Assembly (NCBI GenBank): GCA_011799875.1
Contig: CM022297.1
Location: forward strand, 517,365,707-517,429,706
Direction of reading: 5' to 3'
DNA: 64,000 nt
Source of the DNA: Thinopyrum elongatum
Taxonomy: Eukaryota > Streptophyta > Magnoliopsida > Poales > Poaceae
Part shown: positions 31,573 to 43,988 of the stretch, piece after piece
How the letters are laid out: each line of letters opens with the position of its first letter
Numbering within the stretch: the stretch's first letter is position 1
The notes under the pieces: generated by a model
Told to the model about the DNA's origin: nothing
The model's database searches: none
Seen by the model: the letters and a program-made list of their open reading frames with translations, nothing else
Program-made: the position numbers and the translations under genes

Positions 31573-34500
31573 ATGGGTGATAACAATCCACCACCGTCGC
31601 CACCGCCTGACTATATGGCCACTATGATGCAACAATTTGAACTTAACCGTCAGTTCATGACGGGGATTATGGATCAATTCCCCCGTCCCAATGCCAACCA
31701 GAAGCCAGCTTCAATCACGCTGCTAGAGTTTGTGCGTCTCAACCCATCGGTATTCCGCAACACAGTTAATCCGCTGGATGCCGATGACTGGCTGCGTGAC
31801 ATCTTCTATGAAATGGAGTCAGCTGATGTTCCTCCTATCAGCTATGTCACCTTTGCGACCTACTTCCTGAAGGGTCCCGCAGCACAGTGGTGGGCCACTC
31901 ACAGACAGACCCTATCTCCTGGAACTATCGTCACCTGGGTGGAATTCAAGGCTGCTTTTCGTGCCCGGTATATTCCGCAAGGAGTTATAGATCGGAAGAA
32001 GGCCAAGTTCCATAGCCTCGTTCAAGGCAACAAGACTGTAGAAGTCTATCAGCGAGAGTTCATTGACTTGTCTCGCTATGCTGAAGAAGACATCCCCACT
32101 AATGCTCGTAGGCAGGAGAAGTTCTGTGAAGGGCTACACCATGCCATTCAGCTAGCCCTGCTCGTCCAAGACTTTCCTGACTTCGCCACCTTGGTGAACA
32201 AGGCTATTATGGTCGAGACTGGTCTGAAGAAGCATAAGGAAGCGACCAGACGCACTCGTGAAGCGGGCTCATCTTCGCAGAAGCGCCGCATCTAGATTCC
32301 ACAAAGCATGTACCATCCAACAGCTCTAGTGTACAGACCTGCTTATGCTGCACCTCGTCTGCCTCCTCCACCACCGAGGCAGCCTCTTCGAGCTCCACTA
32401 CCTCGAGCTCCTGCACCACGTCCAGACAGTGGACTCTGCTTCAAGTGTGGCCAGCCAGGTCACCGTGCCAGAGACTGTTCTCAGAGTCAGAATTAGCTAG
32501 TGCCTCTTCCTGCTGGCCGTGGTAATGGCCGTGGAATTTCTCAGCCTCGCAACAACAATGTCAGACCTTCTCATGGTCGTGGACAGTACTACCATGTCAA
32601 CATGGCTGAAGCTCAGGATCAACCTGAAACCGTGATGGGTACACTTCTTGTTAATTCAGTACATGCATCCGTTTTATTTGATTCAGGAGCATCGCATTCA
32701 TTCATGTCAGATAAATTCGCACTCATGCATGAAGTTAAATGTGACACACTACCCCGTAAATTACGAGTGAACACTCCCGCGGGTCATTGACACACTTCGT
32801 TGTTCAGTCCCGATGTCGTAATTAATATTGAAAGATTGGAATTCTGAGCGTCTCCCATTATTCTCAACTCTTCTGAAGTTGATCTTATTCTAGGAATGGA
32901 TTGGTTGAAGGCCCACTATGCCTCAATCAATTGTGCCACTAAAGTTGTACACCTCCTGCATCCATCAGGTCAGATAGTGAATTACCATGCTCACCTCACT
33001 CAAAATGCTGAGGCTCAAATTTATGCCTTGAATGCGTTGAATGCTTCTCTGCTTGAGGGGATCGAAAACATTCCAGTCGTCTGCGACTTCCAGGATGTAT
33101 TTCCAGAAGAACTTCCAGGAATACCCCCTGCTAGAGCTGTTGAGTTTGTCATCGACTTAAAGCCTGGCACCACTCCTATTGCGAAGCGTCCTTACAAGAT
33201 GCCTCCGCACCACCTTCTCGAACTTAAGGAAGAAATCGACAAGTCTCTTAAGAAGGGTTTCATCCGCCCTAGTTCCTCTGCCTGGGGAGCACCTTCTCTC
33301 TTTGTCAAGAAGAAAGATGGTATGAATAGGTTGGTTCAAGATTACCGTCCTATCAACCAGGCAACCATTCAGAATAAATATCCGCTTCCTCGGATCAATG
33401 ATTTATACGATCAACTTGCTAGATCATCAGTGTTTTCTAAACTCGACTTGAGGTTGGGTTATCACCAGATCCGTGTTCGTGAAGAGGATATTCCGAAGAC
33501 TGCATTTGTTACTCGTTATGGTTCCTACGAGTACACCGTTATGTCATTTGGTTTAACAAATGCTCCAGCTATGTTCTCCCGCCTGATGAATTATATCTTC
33601 ATGGATTACCTCGACAAGTTCGTCATGGTTTATCTGGATGATATTCTGGTATATTCGAAGAATAAGGAAGAACATGCCGAACATCTTCGCCTTGTTCTAG
33701 AAAGGCTTCGAGAACACAAGTTGTATGCCAAGTACTCCAAATGTGAATTCTGGCTTTCTGAAGTAACCTACCTTGGACATGTGATTTCCAAGGACGGTAT
33801 CGCCGTTAACCCAGAGCGTGTTCAGGCTATTCTTGACTGGACTCCTCCGAAGAATGCCAAGCAAGTGAGAAGTTTTCTCGGCCTTGCAAGTTATTGCCGT
33901 CGATTTGTCGAGAACTTTTCCAAGATTGCCAAGCCCCTGACTAATCTGCTTCACAAAGGCGTTAAGTTTGAGTGGACAGACAAATGTCAGGAAAGTTTCA
34001 AGACCCTCAAGGACAAGCTAACTTCTTCTCCAGTGCTTGCTCCTCCGGATTCTCGCAAAGACTTTGTAATTTATTGCGACGCCTCTCATCAAGGATTAGG
34101 CTGTGTCCTAATGCAAGAACGAAAGGTAATTGCATATGCCTCGCGATAATTGCGTCCGCATGAAGAAAACTATCCAGTGCATGATCTCGAACTCACTGCT
34201 GTGATCTATGCTTTGAAGCAGTGGCGACATTACCTTGTTGGTAACCGGTGTGAGATCTATACCGATCATCAGAGTCTGAAGTATTTGTTCACTCACCGGA
34301 TCTTAATCTCCGTCAACAGCGATGGTTGGAAACAATCACGGACTATGACTGTCGTATTTCTTATACCCCTGGCAAGGCTAATGTGATGGCTGATGCCTTG
34401 AGCTGCAAGTCCTATTGCAACAACCTCATGGTTAAGCAAGCTCAACCCCATCTTTGTGAAGAACTGCGCAAGTTGAACCTCTGTATCATTCCGCAGGGTT

Positions 34501-36087
34501 CCCTTAATAAACTTGTGGTACAGCCAGATCTTGAGAAAGCTGTAAAGATTGCGCAATCCAAAGATGTCGAATTAGATCTAATGAAGAAAGAGCTTCACCT
34601 TGAAAAGTACAGGGATTTCTTGATTGCTGAAGATGGAACCTTGTATTTCAGAGACCGCATTGTGGTACCTCGCTTCGAACTTATGACTGACAAAGTCATG
34701 AAGGAGGCACATGATACACCGCTGTCTATCCATCCGGGTAGCACCAAGATGTATCGTGATCTTCGTCAAAGGTATTGGTGGTCCAAAATGAAGCTGGATA
34801 TTGCTCGATACGTTGCTGAATGTGACGTTTGCCGTCGCGTGAAAGCAGAACATCAGAAGCCTGCTGGAATTCTTCAACCACTTCCTATTCCTTTGTGGAA
34901 ATGGGATAAGGTTCAAATGGATTTCATAACTGTTCTTCCCAAGTCTCAGAAGGGTCACGATGCTATTCTTGTCGTTGTAGATCAACTTTCCAAAGTTGCA
35001 CATTTTCTGCCTGTTAAGGAGACTATCACCGCTAGCCAGCTAGCAGAGTTGTATATCTCCAGAATTGTTTCACTCCACGGTATTCCGAAGGAGATCAGTT
35101 CAGACCGTGGCGGTCTTTTCACCTCCAAATTCTGGGAAAGTTTCCAAGAAGCTATGGGAACTCATATTACCTGGAGTTCAGCTTATCATCCCCAATCCCA
35201 AGGCCAAGTCGAGCGAGTCAATCAAGTGCTTGAAGATATGCTTCGGGCTTGTGTTATATCGTTCGGTAAGAAGTGGGAAGAATCTCTCCCGTTTGCCGAA
35301 TTCTCTTATAATAACAGCTACCAAGCCAGCTTGAAAATGGCCCCCTTTGAAGTGCTTTACGGATGTAAGTGTCGAACCCCTCTGAATTGGTCAGAAACTG
35401 GGGAACGGCCACTCGTGGGACCGGACATTATCCAACACGCTGAAGAACAAGTCCGTATTGTTCCGAGAAAATCTCAAGGCAGCTCAGGACTGCCATAAGA
35501 GCAACTATGATGATCAAGCTTATCTTCGTGTCACTCCTATGAAGGGCACCCGTCGTTTCGGGATCAAGGGCAAGCTAGCTCCACGCTACATCGACCCCTT
35601 TCGCATTGTTGCCAGACATGGACAGGTGGCTTATAAATTGGAGTTGCCACCGCAATTCTCTCATATCCACGATGTCTTCCATGTGTCGCAACTTCGTCGT
35701 TGCTTCAAGGAATCTCCACACCGCGCAGTGGATCACGAGATGCTCGAATTGCAAGATGATCTTTCTTATAAAGAGCATCCGATCCGCATTCTCGATGAAG
35801 CTGAACGTCGAACCCGTCAGAAGACAACCAAGTTCCTGAAAGTGCAGTGGTCGAATCACACTGAAGATGAAGCCACTTGGGAACGCGAGGATCATCTTCG
35901 GGAAGAATATCCCGCCCTCATCCATTCTAACTCTAAAATTCTCGGGACGAGAATTTCTTTTAGAGGAGGAGAATTTGTAACACCCATGTGTAATAGCCAC
36001 TGTGATCATCTGCTAATAATGCCAAGTCACTTTCATTTGCAGAGCCTAGTCACATTGGATAAAGATTCAATTCAAATCCCTCTCTGA
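31573..36087 (+). pseudogene. gag-pol: gag-pol of element 2: gag, protease, RT, RNase H, integrase, chromodomain (broken)
   Basis: ATG at 31573 opens the gag domain (FFYEME-type region, YFLKGPAAQWW, FIDLSRY). A CCHC knuckle, CFKCGQPGHRARDC, starts at 32437 and protease DSGASHSF at 32680. RT has [24 protein letters not shown] and catalytic YLDD at 33631-33642. RNase H has [10 protein letters not shown]. Integrase has an HHCC zinc region (CDVCRR) and DDE core (MDFI, SSDRGG, QGQVERVN). The C-terminal chromodomain covers about 35760-35920 (KVQWSNH, EATWE). Gag and pol share one frame, typical of chromoviruses. It is dead: stops at 32293, 32494, 32788, 32845 and 34147, and frameshifts near 34300 and 35455. 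The final frame runs about 37 codons into LTR 2. Confidence 0.92.
35961..35975 (+). promoter_or_regulatory. Polypurine tract, element 2
   Basis: TAGAGGAGGAGAATT immediately precedes LTR 2 (TGTAACACCC at 35976); primes plus-strand DNA synthesis. Confidence 0.8.
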
Positions 36088-39000
36088 AAATCAACTCAAA
36101 TTCAAAAGTGCAAAATAAAGTTGCTCAAAACTTGTGGGAAAAATGTTCACTTTATAGCAAATAATCCAAAACCATTTGCTGTTAAGGAACACAACATCAC
36201 CATCAATTCAAAATGGCATTAGCATTTAAAACAGTGCCAAAAGGAGCATTTTAAATGCCATTTTCATTTTTTTTAAATTCCAAATGAATTCAAAAACTCA
36301 TCAAACTTTTTGTGGCAGTGCTGGATATTGCAATGTACTTATGTGACAAAGTTTCACATTTGCGCAAAAATAATTGACAGCTCATTTAATTCAAAACTCT
36401 CTCTGGAAAAAGAAAACAGAAGAAAGAAACAAAAGAAAAGAAAAAGGCCACTGTGCTCTGGCCCAAGTGCACAGTGCCTGGTCCGGCCCATCTCTCTCTC
36501 TCTTTCATCTGCGTGTCACCGCCGCCGTGGTCGGGCGCGCGCGCGCCGGTGCGGCGCCGACAGCGCGACGTCCACCGACGTCGCGGCTCGACGAGAGGAT
36601 AAGGCCGAGGCCTCGTGCGCCGCCCTGGCCTCCTCCGCCATTCTCCCCCTCTCTCCTCGCTCGCGCCTCCCCTCTCTCCCTCAGATTCACCGTCGCCCGA
36701 GCGCCACCGTGACTACGCCGCCGCGTTCGCGTAGCCACCGCCGTCGCCTCGCCTCGCCACCATGCCTACCAGCTCCGCCGGCCTCTTCTTCCTCTTCTGG
36801 TGTAACCAGGCGGAGCCAGGGATCGCTGCAGCGAACCACACGACCTCGTCGTCAACCTCGATCGCCGGCGATCCCCTTCTTCTCCGTCGCCATTCTACTG
36901 CTACTAACCTTTCACGGGCCAACTTGCGTGCCGCACGGTGAGCTTCTCCGTCCCCTGCTCCTCTCCGTTAGCCTCTTAACGCGCCGTAGCTAGCTGCTGC
37001 CGCGCCCGAGCTCTGTTCGCCGCCGACGAGCTCGTGGCCGTGGCCATTGTCGCAATCGCCTGAGGCCTCCGCCGTGCTCCTGGTGCTCCCAGGAGCCCAA
37101 TAAGCCCGCGCCCAAGCCTCCCCGTGCCTCCTAACGTAGTCCCGATCGAGGCCCCGAACGCGCTGCCGCCAAAGCTCATCGCCGGCCACTTTTTCGGCGA
37201 CCATTTGGCCCGACACCACCACCACGCGATGCGGCGTCGAGTCCGCGTTCGAACGCAACCAACCACGCACGGAACGGTGCCCCCTAGCGCGAATCCGACG
37301 CGCTCCGGCGAGCTCGCCGCCGCGGGAGGCCACCGGAGCAACTTCGGCGCCGGCCACCTATGTGGCTGGCCGGGGCCCACCTCTGGGTGGCTGACAGTGG
37401 GCCCCGCGGCCCCAGTTGACTGGGACCCAGTCAACTGCTGACTCGGCTGCCCAGTGAGGCTGACATGTGGGCCCCTTCGGTTAATTAGCCTAATTAATGA
37501 TTTATTAAATAAAAATAATTAGATTAGCTTAATGTCTCACTGACATATGGGGCCCACACCCCTAATTAACTCTGTTAGTTAGTTTAAACCACTGTTAAGC
37601 TAACAGAGGCTGACATGTGGGTCTCACTGGACCCACAGGTCAGGTTTGACCCTGGTCAAATGACCAGTTGACTGCTGATGTCATCATTGCATCATGCTAA
37701 CGTCATAATTGATTTCTGCTAATTTAATTAAATCCAAAAAATGCTCTAATCTTCGAAAATTCGTAGAAAATAAACCGTAGCTCAGATCGAAAAACTTTCT
37801 ACATGAAAGTTGCTCAAAACGACGAGACGAATCTTATCGTGTCGTCTGTTTTCATGCCGGAACCCCCTACGTAGGAGAACCCATAACTTTCCGCCCGTTT
37901 CCGGTAGATGAATAGTGCATATACACCGGTTAATAAATCCCACCTTAATCCTAAAATAACTAAAATGACTTAGATAAATCTTTAGGCAACCATGCACTGC
38001 GTCCTAGGCATAGCATGATCTGTGTTGCATTATTGCTGTGTATTTATTTGTTTCCTCCCCCTCTTCTCTCTCGTTAGACCCCGACACCGACGTAGTCCCC
38101 GAGGCCGACGCAGATCCGGAGGTCGACTATGCCCCTGACGACCAGACCCGTGCCGCAGAGCTTCCAGGCAAGCACCCCCCTTTTGAGCATATCGATATCG
38201 CCTATTCTCTTCTCTCTTATGCTTGCATTAGAAGTTACTAGTCGGCAACCCGTGCAGTTGCACGGGCTAGTGTAGTTAATGCATATTTGGCCTAAATATT
38301 AAGAAAATACATTTATAGTTATTACTATGAAAGTAGTAGTTGTCAATTAGGTTCTCTATATGCCTGGGTTATGTTCTATATTTGCGAAGAAAAAAAAATG
38401 CCGATATCATATTCCCGTTGTGTACTGAACATAGTTTGTCATTTTTTTCACGTGTCTTGCTTAATTTTGTAACTACCATTTGAATTTTCTTGAAAAAAAT
38501 CACCAATAATCATATGTACCAAATAATGGTCAAATATGCATGCTTAGGACCATGCCAATTTCTAAAATTTCATCTTTTTGGGACACAAATTGTAGGGCTA
38601 AACAACCATATTGTGTGATTCAGTCATCGTTTATGCACTTACAAACTCGTTGCTTCGATTATAAGTTAAAAGTATTACGTTAACATGGGATCACATTATT
38701 TAATTGAAGTAATAATAAGTAACTTCTTCACATTCATTTGAAATATATGTCAGTTAGTGTAATGTTCTGCTTAAAATGCGCTCCAGCCACACTATTTTAC
38801 TTCTCAAATATATCTTGAAAGAAATACTTGTTCGCAAGTACAAAAGTATTAATTTTTGTTAGCATAGAGGAATTACACATAGATATATTATCGTAAGAAA
38901 GTTAGTGTGCAGAAACAACTATCATGTTGGCCGGTATCAACTATCATAGTTTGCATTTGAATAAATATACACAGGGGAAAAAGAATCCGAGAACTGAAAG

Positions 39001-40028
39001 CAACATCAGAAATTCATTGGTGACTTAAGCTCCAATGAAAATTAAGAATGAGCCTGTGGCTATAAGAAGAGAAAAATAACACAAAGTATTTGGAAGTAAT
39101 TAAGCATTACCTTTTTGCACGCACAACCATTTATTGCTTCGCCTTGTTTTCTATTCACATCAAGGTTTGAAGCCCTTTTGCAGACGGGTTTCAGCATGTA
39201 CTTCCCTATTACACATACATTGTCCATGTCAAGAATGAGGTGGAGAGAACCGTGCATATGCATGGTGTCATTGGCTATGTTTTCAGTTGTGCTACTATAC
39301 CAGTCGATGCTTTGCATATGCATTATACATACTGAATGACATAAAGATTTAGCATAAACAAATTACATCACCAGAAATATTGGATGTAAGAAATCATCAC
39401 TCTCTCACCCATATCCTCGAATAGTAGCGCAGTAAAAATCATTGTCCATAAAAAAGTAACCTCTTATGAAAAATCTGTATGTTATCCATGTTAATGTTGG
39501 ATGCAATCCGTGTAGGCAGGATCCATATACGACCCGGGCCAGCCGTGTAAGTACAGTATATACTGTAGCTACAGTATATGAACAAAACAATCTCCATGCC
39601 CCGGGACATGGCCCTGGTAGCCCGGGGCCTGGCTACGCCACTGGTTGGATGCCAATTATAGTAGCAGATTAATTTGTTCTTATCTTCCAGAATGAATTAA
39701 AAATGTATTGTCAGCCCATTGTGTAGATATAATGTAACTATTAATTAACTTTACGCCTAGTTAGTATCCACCAGCACTTCAGTTTCTAGCATAGATACAT
39801 GAGACAAAATGCAGGTTTTCTTACCCTCTCCCTGCAGAGTTCCCTACTTGCTCAATGGGTAAACTTTCTGCAAGGACAATTGCAGCCTTAGTCACATGGC
39901 ATGATTTTTCTGTGCTAATAGAAATTACAGAATGATTAGTTGAGAAGTTCTTACTACCATGCAATAATTGCAAGACTGAAATAACATATGCATTTATATG
40001 TGCCAAGACAATGTAATATAGAATAATT

Positions 40029-40174
40029 ACTTGAGCTGAAGAAACATGCAGTGTACATGGAGCGTCATTGACAGAGAAACTTGCAAGTGTTCCGTCCACG
40101 TACATCCACATCAGCTGTAGCTTCTTCGCATGTGAGGTCTTCTCCGTGGCATGATACTCCTCCAAGTTCATTAC
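40029..40174 (-). other. Possible captured exon inside the Helitron-like element
   Basis: Minus-strand frame with MNLEEYHATEKTSHAKK, LQLMWMYVDGTLASFSVN and TLHVSSAQ, ending at GTAATT, a plausible donor, and preceded by a pyrimidine-containing CACAAG. The composition is more protein-like than its AT-rich surroundings. I cannot name the source gene. Confidence 0.25.
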
Positions 40175-41419
40175 ACTTGTGGTGAAGAAAAAACCCAAAC
40201 TACACGTACACGTAACAAAAAACAAACCTCACCCAACCTACACATATGCAAACCACATTATAGAGTCCATATGATTTCCAAAAAAAAAATTATCACCACG
40301 ATTGCTCCATCCCACAATGAAGTAGCAGTCCCAAACTATCATGAATCCTCTCATTTATCTAGATCTTAAAGAGGAGTAAATCTGAATGCAGATTATGTAG
40401 AAGACCAATCTATCTAGCTGAAAGAGGGAATTTTCAAAAGGAAGCTTCTCTAACTTGGTGTAAGATATGATGTGAATTTTCACGGACCAACCATCCTACT
40501 ACTCCTTTCTGGGCTCTGTACCACATGATCTGTAGATACAGATGAACATCCATTCAGTGCCTATGAGACACCTCAAAACTGCTCAAACAACAACTTGCAG
40601 CTGGGCGTCTCACTGAATAACCGACTCTTATCCATCTAAGTGAAAGCCAAGGCATGAAAGAACAACCCTGGAAGCAAAGCAATCATACACTTTAGAAACC
40701 CTATAGAATAGAGATTATAATATTCAGGGGGATAGACCATGAGGAGAAGAACAAATATGAGAAAGAAAACCTGAAACAGGGATGTGTACCCATGAACTAT
40801 TTAGGAATAGAATCTGAAAAAAAAGAAATCAGATCCAAGTATAATATGAGTAGACTAACTGATCCGGCTGCTGCTTGCTCTAGACCATTCCTTCTAAATA
40901 GCCAATATCCTAATTCATCCAAGTATTATTGGCAAGTAAAAAGAAACTAACCACGTGCTGCAGGTACTATGAATATCTAGTTCTGTTAGTACTTGTAGAG
41001 TCACAAACATAAGTAATTTTCTTGTAGGTATATATAATACATGTACACCGCTTAAATATATAATGTCTTCTACGGGGTGCAGAATATCTGAAAAAAGAAA
41101 ATATGAATCAAACATATAAATATCTAGAGATTGAACAATCGGAAGAAATCTATGGTCCTATGGAAAGAAAGATACATACGTACCAGTGTGATATTGTATA
41201 GCTATTCGCTTTGCATTGTTTAAGTTCATGAAGTCTTGCAGCTCGCCTCACACCTCATATAAGAAGACCACTCCAAGGTGCCGAGGAGCAGCAACCGTAC
41301 CAGCTCTCCATGTCAAGGAGCAGTACCGTCCAGCCTTCGAGCCCTGGAGAACCCAATAACCGGCCGATGACCACCGTGCAAAATACCCTGGCAACAACAC
41401 CTCCACTCTGATGCAATCC

Positions 41420-41678
41420 GATGCGGCAGGGATGACGGTCTATCAAGGACGTGGCGGATCAGAGTTGCAAGCGAGGTTGGGATTAGTCCGGCATCAACAC
41501 CGTCCTGCAGATCGACGATACAGCGGGGATGATGGTCTATCAAGGTCGTGGCAGATCAAAGTTCCAGGCCAGGGTGGGATCAGTCCGCAACGACACCATC
41601 CTGCAGATCGCCGATGCGGCGGGCATGACGGTTTATCAAGGACGTGACGGATCAGAGTTCCAGGCGAGGGTGGGATCC
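41420..41678. repeat. 96-97 bp tandem repeat, about 2.7 copies, in Helitron-like element
   Basis: Units start at about 41420, 41517 and 41613 with GATGCGGCRGG-like starts, followed by ACGGTCTATCAAGGACGTG and CCTGCAGATC. The period is close to a multiple of three, so ORFs run through it, but coding is not otherwise supported. Confidence 0.8.
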
Positions 41679-42308
41679 ATCGTGTGGTGAAAATACTCAG
41701 CGAGGGGTATTGTCTCAATAGCATAAGATTGGTTCACGCTGTATTTCACGGGAAGGAAAAGATGGTATAGCCACATTGTGGGCCTTATATCTTTAGGTTT
41801 CTTTTTTATAAGGCTTTATTTCCTACAGCCGTGAAAGGATATTTTTTTTTGAGAATACAGTTTTTTTTTAGAATACAGCCGTGAAAGGATGGCTTTCATA
41901 GCGATGCATCTTTTCTTTTGACCGAGATTTGTTGTACAACAGTCATTCTTCCTAAAAAAAAGAGAAGGATTAATCTACACCGTAATAACTCGGCCCCACC
42001 AGATTAACGGCTCGTAAAATCTAATTAACGTGGGAATTTATAGGAAGTCTAGAATTAGTATAGGTATAGACTGCTGCTGTTGTTATCCTATTTCTGCTGC
42101 ATAGCCTGTTTATTGTAACCTGCTATTGTTACCTACCTGCTTATCCTAAACTGTTTAGTATAGGTTGGGTAGAGACCCATCATAGACCCCACTTATCCCG
42201 ACTGCCTCGATGGATTAACAGAAGACCCGATCAACGGGATCGAAGACCAGGCTCCGGCACCGCACATCACTTCCCCCTTAGTTCCTCGACACTACTGGGT
42301 TACTATCG

Positions 42309-42523
42309 AGTGCCGAGGTTGATACCTCATCAGCACTTCTGATGATAACCTTGTAGGTTAGTTAATCGGTCGTGGTCAGCGAGGGTGATTCCTCCTACAC
42401 CACCCCCGATAACGACACTGTCATGCGACTCCTCAAGAGTGAACCTCGAGGGTGATTCCTCCTTCGTTCACCTTGGCGATAACATCAGGTGGAATTCCTT
42501 CGAGGGTGATTCCTCAGGGTTCC
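42309..42523 (+). other. Four-hairpin array in LTR 2 of element 2
   Basis: Same four hairpins as 28472-28686. Changes include a loop substitution in hairpin 1 (GAGGTTGATACCTC) and ATTCC to GTTCC in the 3' arm of hairpin 4, which stays pairable with GGAAT as a G-U wobble in sense RNA. Confidence 0.65.
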
Positions 42524-43988
42524 CCTTGGTGTTAGACACGCGGTTACTATGGTTACTATGACTTACACTGAACCATGATACTAAAGACGGGTCGGCCCTG
42601 AGGGGTACCCGCGCGAGCATATTTGCGAAGTGATGTGAAGACGGGTTGACCTGGAAGGTGCCCGAGAGTTGAATACAAGGCATGGCCGGGCATTCTTAGC
42701 CCTTGCCGCAAGTCCACGAGACGGGGCGACGGGGTCACATCTTTCGTGAGTCTCTGCTCGTTACCGCATTACCAACACACTAACGGTTTGGATATTTGAT
42801 CCGAGGGGCCTGTGGCCTGATAGCACTAACCATCACGTGGGCATAGTATGGGTGTTCTGCGTCGTATACTTCAGCCGGAGCTTAATTGACGTCAGCAAGG
42901 AGCGGCACACACTGGGTTGGACTGGAAACGCAACCGCACTTGTATTAAGGGGTTGCTAGGTCTGCTCACCGGCGGTGCACGTAACGCACAGGAGTCCCCG
43001 GGGCGAAGGCCCAAGACCCCTGGGCGCATAGGTTAGTCCGACGTGCTGACCTCTCTGTTAAGTATTCGGTCGGGTTTCTGCGTATCGTTTGGCCGAGGCC
43101 GGGCATGACCCAGGAAAGTGTGTCCGGCCGAAGTTAAGCGAGCGTGGTGGGTAAGTTGGTGCACCCCTGCAGGGAAGAAACAATCTATCGATAGCTTGTA
43201 CTATGGTAACGGACACTCGGAGTTGTATCCCAATCGGTACAACTAGAACTGGATACTGAGATGATAACTGGATAGTATGGCTCTGGAATCGCTTTCTCGC
43301 AGGAAGTTGAGAAAGAATCTCTGGGCGAGGTTGATAACACTACTGTTACTTTACATTATGTTATTCTACACTCTTCTAATGCTGCAAGACTGATGAAGAT
43401 GCTAGTCTTCGATAGGACTAGACTTTCCCCTCTATTCTGGCATTTCTGCAGCCCAGTCCACATATACAGCCTCCTTTGATAATGTTGCATATGTAGTGTA
43501 GATCCTTGCTTGCTGAGTACTTCGGATGAGTACTCACGTTTGCTTTGCTTTCTTTTTCTCCCCATATCCATTTGTCGCAACCAGTTGACGGAGCCCCTGA
43601 GCCAGCTGCCCCCGCCGACGGCTACTACTACTACTACCCTCCCGGCGAGTACTACTACGAGGAGCCGTCCGACGACCAGGAGTAGGTTCGGAGGGTCCTA
43701 GGTAGGAGGCCTACGCCTTTCGATCGTAGTGTTTTATTTTACCCCGCCTTCTTAAAGGCCTATCTGTAACTCTGTTATATCTGTACCTAGATATCTGATG
43801 CTTCCGCTGACTTTTGAATGTCATCGAGCTATGTATTCGAGCCCTCGAGGCCCTGGCTTGTAATATAAAGCTTGTATGACTTTATTTATGTTTTAGAGTT
43901 GTGTTGTGATATCTTCAAGTGAGTCATTAGGCTTGATCGTGTGCATTTGCGTGTATGGTTAGTGCACGATTAAGTCTGGGTCGTCACA

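Larger units (their letters stand above)
38238..42070 (-). mobile_element. Helitron-like non-autonomous insertion
   Basis: A 3833-bp insert with no target duplication: LTR sequence GTTA^CTGCTG is split cleanly. Read on the minus strand it begins TCTATACCTATACTA and ends with a perfect 7-bp GC-rich hairpin (CCCGTGC-AACT-GCACGGG, 38249-38266), seven bases and then CTAG, followed by host T. TC start, 3' hairpin and CTRR end are the Helitron signature. The 5' flank is G rather than the usual A. No helicase is present. Internal sequence is mostly AT-rich with possible captured exon pieces and a 96-bp tandem repeat. Confidence 0.75.
38078..43685 (+). other. Candidate spliced mini-gene in LTR 2 of element 2: a 38078-38167, b 43585-43685
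   Basis: Segments a (90 nt) and b (101 nt) and both splice signals are preserved, but the putative intron now contains the 3.8-kb Helitron-like insert. The joined frame starts segment b with VDGAPE instead of DDEAPE and stays open to TAG 43683-43685. Confidence 0.5.
35976..43988 (+). repeat. LTR 2 of element 2 (interrupted by Helitron-like insert)
   Basis: LTR segments 35976-38237 and 42071-43988 sum to about 4180 bp and align end to end with LTR 1 apart from scattered substitutions. It ends GGGTCGTCACA and is followed again by a PBS. Confidence 0.9.

Noticed and set aside
39509..39620. Palindromes TACAGTATATACTGTA and CCCCGGG...CCCGGGG in the Helitron-like element, considered as nested MITE ends
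   Set aside because: No TSD or paired terminal repeats could be found around them.
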